From: CAVOBC01 sp963693635
GTDB lineage: Bacteria; Pseudomonadota; Gammaproteobacteria; Pseudomonadales; Azotimanducaceae
NCBI GenBank assembly: GCA_963693635.1
Contig: CAVOBC010000005.1
Coordinates: forward strand, 1 to 37,450
Length of the DNA: 37,450 nucleotides
Direction: 5' to 3'
A program made the translations under genes and the position numbers. How positions within the stretch are numbered: position 1 is the first letter of the stretch; the number at the start of each line of letters is the position of its first letter. Under the pieces are notes generated by a model. The model saw only the letters and a program-made list of their open reading frames with translations, searched no databases and was not told the DNA's origin. Shown one piece after another: positions 33,150 through 37,450 of the stretch.

Positions 33150-33752
33150 GTGAGTACAGACGACGCAAGTGAGGGGCGCCGCAGATTCCTCATAGGCGCG
33201 ACGACGGCGGTCGGTGCCGTCGGTACAGTTGGCGTCGCAGTTCCATTCGTTGCTTCCTGGAACCCCAGCGCCGCGGCGCGGGCGGCAGGAGCGCCCATCA
33301 AGCTCGACATCAGCAAGCTTGAGCCCGGTCAACTTCTAGGTCCCATCCCGGCCTGGCGTGACAAACCCATCTTCGTTCTGAAGCGCACCGCTGAAATGCT
33401 CGGTGCCCTCGGGTCCCGGTCTAATCGACTGGCAGACCCCGACTCTGAGCGTGAGATGCAGCCGACCTACGCGCAGAACGGCACACGCTCCATCAAGGAT
33501 GATATTCTTGTTGTGGTTGGCATCTGCACGCATCTTGCATGCTCTCCGAAGTTCCACCCCGTTGTGCAGGCCGAGACCTTCGACCCGGATTGGTTGGGCG
33601 GCTTCTACTGTCCGTGCCACGGTTCCAAGTTTGACCTCGCAGGGCGGGTCTATAGCGGCGTGCCAGCGCCCGCCAATCTTGAGGTGCCGCCTCACTACTA
33701 CGAGTCTGAAACCGTGGTTGTGATTGGCGAAGAACTGGGGGCACCTGCGTAA
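33150..33752 (+). CDS. petA: ubiquinol-cytochrome c reductase Rieske iron-sulfur subunit
   Basis: 200 residues from a GTG at 33150 with GGAG upstream. It carries the 2Fe-2S cluster that takes an electron from ubiquinol at the Qo site of complex III. A Tat-type membrane anchor starts with GRRRFLIGATTAVGAVG. Box 1 is CTHLACSP (Cys126, His128 ligands, Cys131 disulfide) and box 2 is CPCHGSKFD (Cys154, His157 ligands, Cys156 disulfide). It overlaps the petB start by one base (TAATG). Confidence 0.98.
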   Translation: MSTDDASEGRRRFLIGATTAVGAVGTVGVAVPFVASWNPSAAARAAGAPIKLDISKLEPGQLLGPIPAWRDKPIFVLKRTAEMLGALGSRSNRLADPDSEREMQPTYAQNGTRSIKDDILVVVGICTHLACSPKFHPVVQAETFDPDWLGGFYCPCHGSKFDLAGRVYSGVPAPANLEVPPHYYESETVVVIGEELGAPA

Positions 33753-35005
33753 TGGCATATGTAGCGGATGTCCTGAAGACCACGATGGCGTGGATAGATG
33801 ATCGGTTGCCGGTCACCGAGGCATATGAAAAGCATATGTCGAAGTACTACGCGCCCAAGAACTTCAATTTCTGGTATGTGTTCGGTGTGCTTGCCTTTGT
33901 GGTACTTGCCAACCAAATGCTGACCGGCATCTGGCTCACGATGAGCTATGTCCCCACGGGTGATGGTGCATTTGCATCGGTTGAATACATCATGCGGGAT
34001 GTCGACTACGGCTGGCTGCTCCGCTACATGCACTCGACCGGCGCGTCGGCATTTTTCGTCGTGGTGTACCTGCACATGTTTCGAGGGCTGATGTACGGCT
34101 CTTATCAGAAGCCGCGCGAACTCATCTGGCTGTTTGGCATGGCTATCTACCTCTGCCTCATGGCCGAAGGATTTTTCGGCTACCTGCTGCCGTGGGGCAA
34201 CATGTCCTATTGGGGCGCACAGGTAATTGTGTCGCTCGCCGGTGCGATTCCGATTTACGGCGAGGAGATCATGACCTGGGTTCGCGGCGACTTTAATATG
34301 TCGGGGGTGACGCTGAACCGCTTCTTTGCCTTGCATGTTGTGCTCCTGCCGATTCTGCTCATCGCGCTCGTTGTCCTGCACATTCTCGCGTTGCACGAAG
34401 TCGGCTCCAACAACCCCGATGGCGTCGACATCAAGAAGCATCTGGACGAAGAGGGGCGGCCGCTTGACGGCGTGCCATTCCACCCCTACTACACGGTGCA
34501 CGATCTGACCGCGATTGTGGTTTTTCTGTTTGTGTTCTCGATCGTCCTGTTCTTCTTCCCCGATGGCGGCGGCTACCTGATTGAGTATCCGAACTACGAG
34601 CCTGCGGACCCATTGAAGACCCCGGACCTCATCGCCCCGGTCTGGTATTACACGCCGTTCTATTCGATGCTTCGGGCAACGACATATCCGCTCTTTGGCG
34701 TGGATGCGAAGTTGTGGGGGATGATCGTGATGTTCGGAGCGATCGCTATCCTCTTCGTGATTCCCTGGCTGGACCGCTCGCGGGTCAAGTCAATTCGTTA
34801 CAAAGGTTGGGGGTCTCGGATCTTTCTGACCCTATTTGTGATTGCGTTCTTCATTCTTGGATACCTCGGTACAGTTGCGCCAACGCCAGAACGGACGTTC
34901 GCCGCGCAGATTTGCACAGCAGTTTATTTCGGGTTCTTTCTGTTGATGCCGTGGTACACCGCGGTCGAGAAAACGAAGCCCGTGCCGGATCGGGTGACGG
35001 GGTGA
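33752..35005 (+). CDS. petB: cytochrome b of the bc1 complex
   Basis: 417 residues with eight or more membrane segments. It binds hemes bL and bH and forms both quinone sites. Heme ligands can be placed at His94 and His108 and at His195 and His210. The Qo-site motif usually written PEWY reads PVWY here (296-299), a substitution known from other beta- and gammaproteobacteria. It lies between petA and petC in the standard operon and is translationally linked to petA. Confidence 0.98.
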   Translation: MAYVADVLKTTMAWIDDRLPVTEAYEKHMSKYYAPKNFNFWYVFGVLAFVVLANQMLTGIWLTMSYVPTGDGAFASVEYIMRDVDYGWLLRYMHSTGASAFFVVVYLHMFRGLMYGSYQKPRELIWLFGMAIYLCLMAEGFFGYLLPWGNMSYWGAQVIVSLAGAIPIYGEEIMTWVRGDFNMSGVTLNRFFALHVVLLPILLIALVVLHILALHEVGSNNPDGVDIKKHLDEEGRPLDGVPFHPYYTVHDLTAIVVFLFVFSIVLFFFPDGGGYLIEYPNYEPADPLKTPDLIAPVWYYTPFYSMLRATTYPLFGVDAKLWGMIVMFGAIAILFVIPWLDRSRVKSIRYKGWGSRIFLTLFVIAFFILGYLGTVAPTPERTFAAQICTAVYFGFFLLMPWYTAVEKTKPVPDRVTG

Positions 35006-35010
35006 TCGGC

Positions 35011-35850
35011 ATGAACCGCATTCGACACCGTCTGTCCCGAGTCGCGTCGCTGCTTTTGCTGGTGCTGCCTGCGGCGGGCTTTGCGGCAGGTGGCTCGACC
35101 TATCCGCTCGACGACATGGCGCCAGATGTTGACAACCATGGGTCGTTGCAGCGTGGCGCGCAGGTATACATGAATTACTGCATGGGCTGCCATTCTTTGA
35201 AGTACCAGCGCTACGAGCGGACAGCCGATGATCTCGGGGTGCCGCACTACCTGATGCTTGAACATCTCGTGTTCGATCCGAACGTGAAGATTGGTGCGCT
35301 GATGGAAAATTCCATGAATCCAGACCACGCCAAAAGCTGGTTTGGTGTCGCGCCACCGGACCTGACGTTGCAGACGAACCTGCGTGGCGGGCCCGAGTGG
35401 TTGTACACGTACCTGCGTACGTTTTACCGCGACGACACGCGCCCGTTTGGCGTCAACAACTTGGTCTTTCCAAACGTTGGCATGCCGCACGCGCTGCTTG
35501 AACTCCAGGGCATGCAAGTGCCTGGTTGCCCGACCTTGCCGATGCTTGATTGGGATGGCGATGAGATCAAGGACCCGGTAACGGGTAGTGCCACTATGCA
35601 ACAGGTGTGCAGCGAGGATGATCTCCACGCCCGCGACGAGCATAAGCTCACGCTGGTCGAAGGCACCGGCACGCTGACACCCAGGGAATACGACCAGGTC
35701 GCCTATGACCTGTCGAACTTCCTGTACTACATCGCAGAACCCTCAAGGCAGGACCGGCATTCGCTCGGCATTTATGTCCTCCTCTTCCTTGCTGTCTTCT
35801 TCGTGTTCACGCTCCTTCTCGAGCGTGAGTACTGGAAGGACATTCACTAA
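35011..35850 (+). CDS. petC: cytochrome c1
   Basis: 279 residues from the ATG at 35011, five bases after petB. It passes electrons from the Rieske protein to soluble cytochrome c. An N-terminal signal peptide (LSRVASLLLLVLPAAGFAAG) is followed by one c-type heme site, YCMGCH (Cys57-His61), with PNVGMPH a likely source of the axial Met. A C-terminal anchor (IYVLLFLAVFFVFTLLLERE) holds the domain in the membrane. Confidence 0.97.
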   Translation: MNRIRHRLSRVASLLLLVLPAAGFAAGGSTYPLDDMAPDVDNHGSLQRGAQVYMNYCMGCHSLKYQRYERTADDLGVPHYLMLEHLVFDPNVKIGALMENSMNPDHAKSWFGVAPPDLTLQTNLRGGPEWLYTYLRTFYRDDTRPFGVNNLVFPNVGMPHALLELQGMQVPGCPTLPMLDWDGDEIKDPVTGSATMQQVCSEDDLHARDEHKLTLVEGTGTLTPREYDQVAYDLSNFLYYIAEPSRQDRHSLGIYVLLFLAVFFVFTLLLEREYWKDIH

Positions 35851-35882
35851 AAACTGATTTTCCAAACCCGTGAGGTGGATTG

Positions 35883-36515
35883 ATGGGTGTAGTCGCCAAA
35901 CACTCTTCCATGGTCTTTTATTCGGACGGCCAGGATCACTACAGCCAACGCGTGCGTTTGGTGCTGTGTGAGAAAGGTGTGGCCGTTGAGATCCTCGATG
36001 TAGACCCGAACCATCTGCCAGAGGACCTGGCTGAGCTGAATCCCTACAACAGTCTGCCGACGCTGATTGACCGGGATCTCGTGCTCTACGAAAGCCAGAT
36101 CATCATGGAATACCTTGATGAGCGGTTTCCGCATCCGCCCTTACTGCCGGTCTATCCCGTGGCGCGCGCGCAAAGTCGTTTGTACTCCTACCGCATCCAG
36201 CGTGACTGGTGCGGATATGTTGACACGATCGTTGCCAAGCGCTCTAAAGACACCGTTATCGATCGGGCTCGCAAGGAATTGCGCGAGAGCCTCATTGCCG
36301 TTGCCCCCATCTTCGCCGAGAAGCCCTTCTTCATGAGTGAAGAGTTCACCCTTGTCGACTGTTGTGTGGCACCGATTCTGTGGCGGTTGCCGGTTCTCGG
36401 CATCGAGTTGCCGCCAAAGCATGGCAAGCCCTTGCTGCAGTACATGGACCGGATGTTCGACCGTGATTCCTTTCAGGCGAGCCTTTCCGAGGCAGAACTG
36501 GACATGCGGGACTGA
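35883..36515 (+). CDS. sspA: stringent starvation protein A
   Basis: 210 residues from the ATG at 35883, preceded by GAGGTGG. SspA has a glutathione-S-transferase fold but acts as an RNA-polymerase-associated regulator during starvation and acid stress. The N-terminal thioredoxin-like part has the usual start MVFYSDGQDHYSQRVRLVL, then LNPYNSLPTLIDRDLVLYES. The C-terminal helical domain includes FTLVDCCVAPILWRLPVLG. The order petABC-sspA-sspB is common in beta- and gammaproteobacteria. Confidence 0.96.
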   Translation: MGVVAKHSSMVFYSDGQDHYSQRVRLVLCEKGVAVEILDVDPNHLPEDLAELNPYNSLPTLIDRDLVLYESQIIMEYLDERFPHPPLLPVYPVARAQSRLYSYRIQRDWCGYVDTIVAKRSKDTVIDRARKELRESLIAVAPIFAEKPFFMSEEFTLVDCCVAPILWRLPVLGIELPPKHGKPLLQYMDRMFDRDSFQASLSEAELDMRD

Positions 36516-36523
36516 GCCCTGCC

Positions 36524-37003
36524 GTGAAGTCCTCGGTTCCGTACATGTTAAGGGCACTCAACGAGTGGATTATTGACAGCGATTGCACGCCGCATCTCGT
36601 TGTCGACGCGACCGCCGATGGTGTCATTGTGCCGCGAGAGCACGTGCAGGACGGGCGAATTGTCCTCAATATCAGCATGTCGGCCGTACGCAATCTGTTG
36701 ATGTCAGACGAGACCGTGACCTTCGGCTGCCGCTTTGGCGGTATGCCGTTTGACGTCGAAGTGCCGCTCGCTGCGGTCCTCGGAATCGTCGCAAGGGAGA
36801 ATGGCGAAGGGATGATGTTCCCGCGGACGCCCGCGTCCGAGGAACCCTCGGATGCGCCGGCAGACTCGACCCCGCATGGCACTCACTCCGGGGTGAAACC
36901 TTCGCTGATTCCCACGGATTCCTCGCTGACAGTATTCTCTCCTGCAGATTCCTCGCCGACGAAACCCTCTCCCGGGCGTGGGCATCTCAAGGTGGTCGAC
37001 TGA
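36524..37003 (+). CDS. sspB: ClpXP adaptor SspB
   Basis: 159 residues from a GTG at 36524, 8 bp after sspA. SspB tethers ssrA-tagged proteins to ClpXP. The folded N-terminal domain (residues 1-~110) has PYMLRALNEWIIDSDCTPHL, VNIS-like IVLNISMSAVRNL and FGCRFGGMPFDVEVPLAAVL. A Ser/Pro/Thr-rich linker (~110-150) follows, with a roughly 30-bp duplicated segment (GATTCCTCGC...). The ClpX-binding tail RGHLKVVD is intact. Confidence 0.96.
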   Translation: MKSSVPYMLRALNEWIIDSDCTPHLVVDATADGVIVPREHVQDGRIVLNISMSAVRNLLMSDETVTFGCRFGGMPFDVEVPLAAVLGIVARENGEGMMFPRTPASEEPSDAPADSTPHGTHSGVKPSLIPTDSSLTVFSPADSSPTKPSPGRGHLKVVD

Positions 37004-37068
37004 CTCCTGCAAATAGCCCCAATGGGCGCGCTCGCTCCCGATCGCGCGCTTGAGTTTCCCCCGGCCAC

Positions 37069-37181
37069 GGATGTGGATGCACCGCCTTTTTCGACAAGGC
37101 CATTTTTGCAAGAGCGTGCGCGGCGTTTGCTTGCAAGCCGACTCCCAAGAATTGTCAGGGTGGCAATTTTGGGACAAGAAC
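37069..37181 (+). repeat. intergenic palindromic repeat, copy A3
   Basis: Plus strand: a degenerate hairpin end (GGATGTGGATGCACC), two 15-bp units (GCCTTTTTCGACAAG and GCCATTTTTGCAAGA), GTTTGCTTGCAAGCCGACTC, and the core AATTGTCAGGGTGGCAATT followed by TTGGGACAAGAAC. It lies between the convergent sspB and dolP genes, the core end touching the dolP stop. Its T-rich units after the hairpin could terminate sspB transcription, though the stem here is imperfect. Confidence 0.85.
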
Positions 37182-37450
37182 TAGTTAATATACTCAAAGA
37201 CCTTGACGATCTTCTGTACGCCGTAGACAGATCTTGAGACCTCAACAGCCTTGTCTGCCTCATCCCGGGTAAGCAGGCCCAGTAGATAAACCACGCCATT
37301 CTCTGTCACGACCTTGATCCGATTGGCGTCGGTTTCGTCGTTGACGAACATTGCTGTCTTAATCTTCGTCACTAACCAGGCGTCGTTGGAACGTGACACC
37401 ATCGAGGTCGGCCCCGAGATTTGCAGCTTGTTGTGAACCTTGCGAACCCC
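37181..37450 (-). CDS. dolP: outer-membrane lipoprotein DolP, C-terminal part (5' end outside window)
   Basis: An open frame runs in from the right edge and ends with a stop at 37181, giving the last 89 residues. It matches the second BON domain of DolP (YraP): a linker (KVHNKLQISGPTS), then SNDAWLVTKIKTAMFV, IKVVTENGVVYLLGLLTRDEAD and the end VYGVQKIVKVFEYIN. DolP is an outer-membrane lipoprotein that binds anionic phospholipid at division sites and supports envelope integrity and BAM function. The signal peptide, lipobox and first BON domain would lie beyond the window. Confidence 0.92.
   Translation of the reverse strand, partial: GVRKVHNKLQISGPTSMVSRSNDAWLVTKIKTAMFVNDETDANRIKVVTENGVVYLLGLLTRDEADKAVEVSRSVYGVQKIVKVFEYIN

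Overview
The window looks like the chromosome of a gammaproteobacterium with a GC-rich genome. The evidence is the conserved neighbourhoods: mreBCD-maf-rng-yhdP-nit, lptC-lptA-lptB-rpoN-hpf-ptsN-rapZ-ptsO, ibaG-murA, rplM-rpsI-petABC-sspA-sspB, and dolP at the right edge. A gatCAB operon points to tRNA-dependent amidation. No phage, transposase, CRISPR array, rRNA or tRNA was recognised by eye.

Layout. Positions 1-5100 are an accessory stretch. It holds the N-terminal 514 codons of a secreted HExxH (zincin-like) protein running off the left edge, a fatty acid desaturase broken by two frameshifts and a stop, a small unknown protein, two copies of a 78-bp dispersed repeat, a short Tat-leader protein, a DUF1499 membrane protein and a TFIIB-type zinc-finger protein. 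Positions 5264-8486 (minus) are gatC-gatA-gatB. Positions 9201-18934 (plus) are mreB-mreC-mreD-maf-rng-yhdP-nit, covering cell shape, nucleotide sanitation, RNA processing and envelope lipid transport. Positions 19021-27015 (minus) run from caxA through lptC, lptA, lptB, rpoN, hpf, ptsN, rapZ and ptsO to darP. Positions 27218-33040 (plus) hold an mla deletion scar, ibaG, murA, hisD, zapE, rplM and rpsI. Positions 33150-37003 (plus) hold the cytochrome bc1 operon and sspA-sspB. The C-terminal end of dolP (minus) closes the window.

Three things stand out. (1) Between caxA and ibaG, where mlaFEDCB normally lies, only the first ~30 codons of mlaF and an apparent ~9-codon mlaB tail remain, joined directly; this looks like a one-step deletion of the retrograde phospholipid transport operon. 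(2) A family of intergenic palindromic elements (three full copies and one core-like piece) carries a terminator-like hairpin at one end, a palindromic core at the other, and one, two or three copies of a 15-bp unit between them, which largely explains their different lengths. (3) The ~470-nt leader before hpf holds a good sigma70-type promoter, a 19-codon ORF with a strong ribosome binding site, a perfect 14-bp-arm hairpin and two upstream repeats that can both pair with the same downstream segment, an architecture suggestive of regulation.

Simple tandem repeats of 9, 12, 14, 15, 18 and 21 bp are unusually frequent. With the broken desaturase and the mla scar they suggest a genome undergoing decay or repeat expansion. 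Lifestyle (for example host association) cannot be decided from this window.
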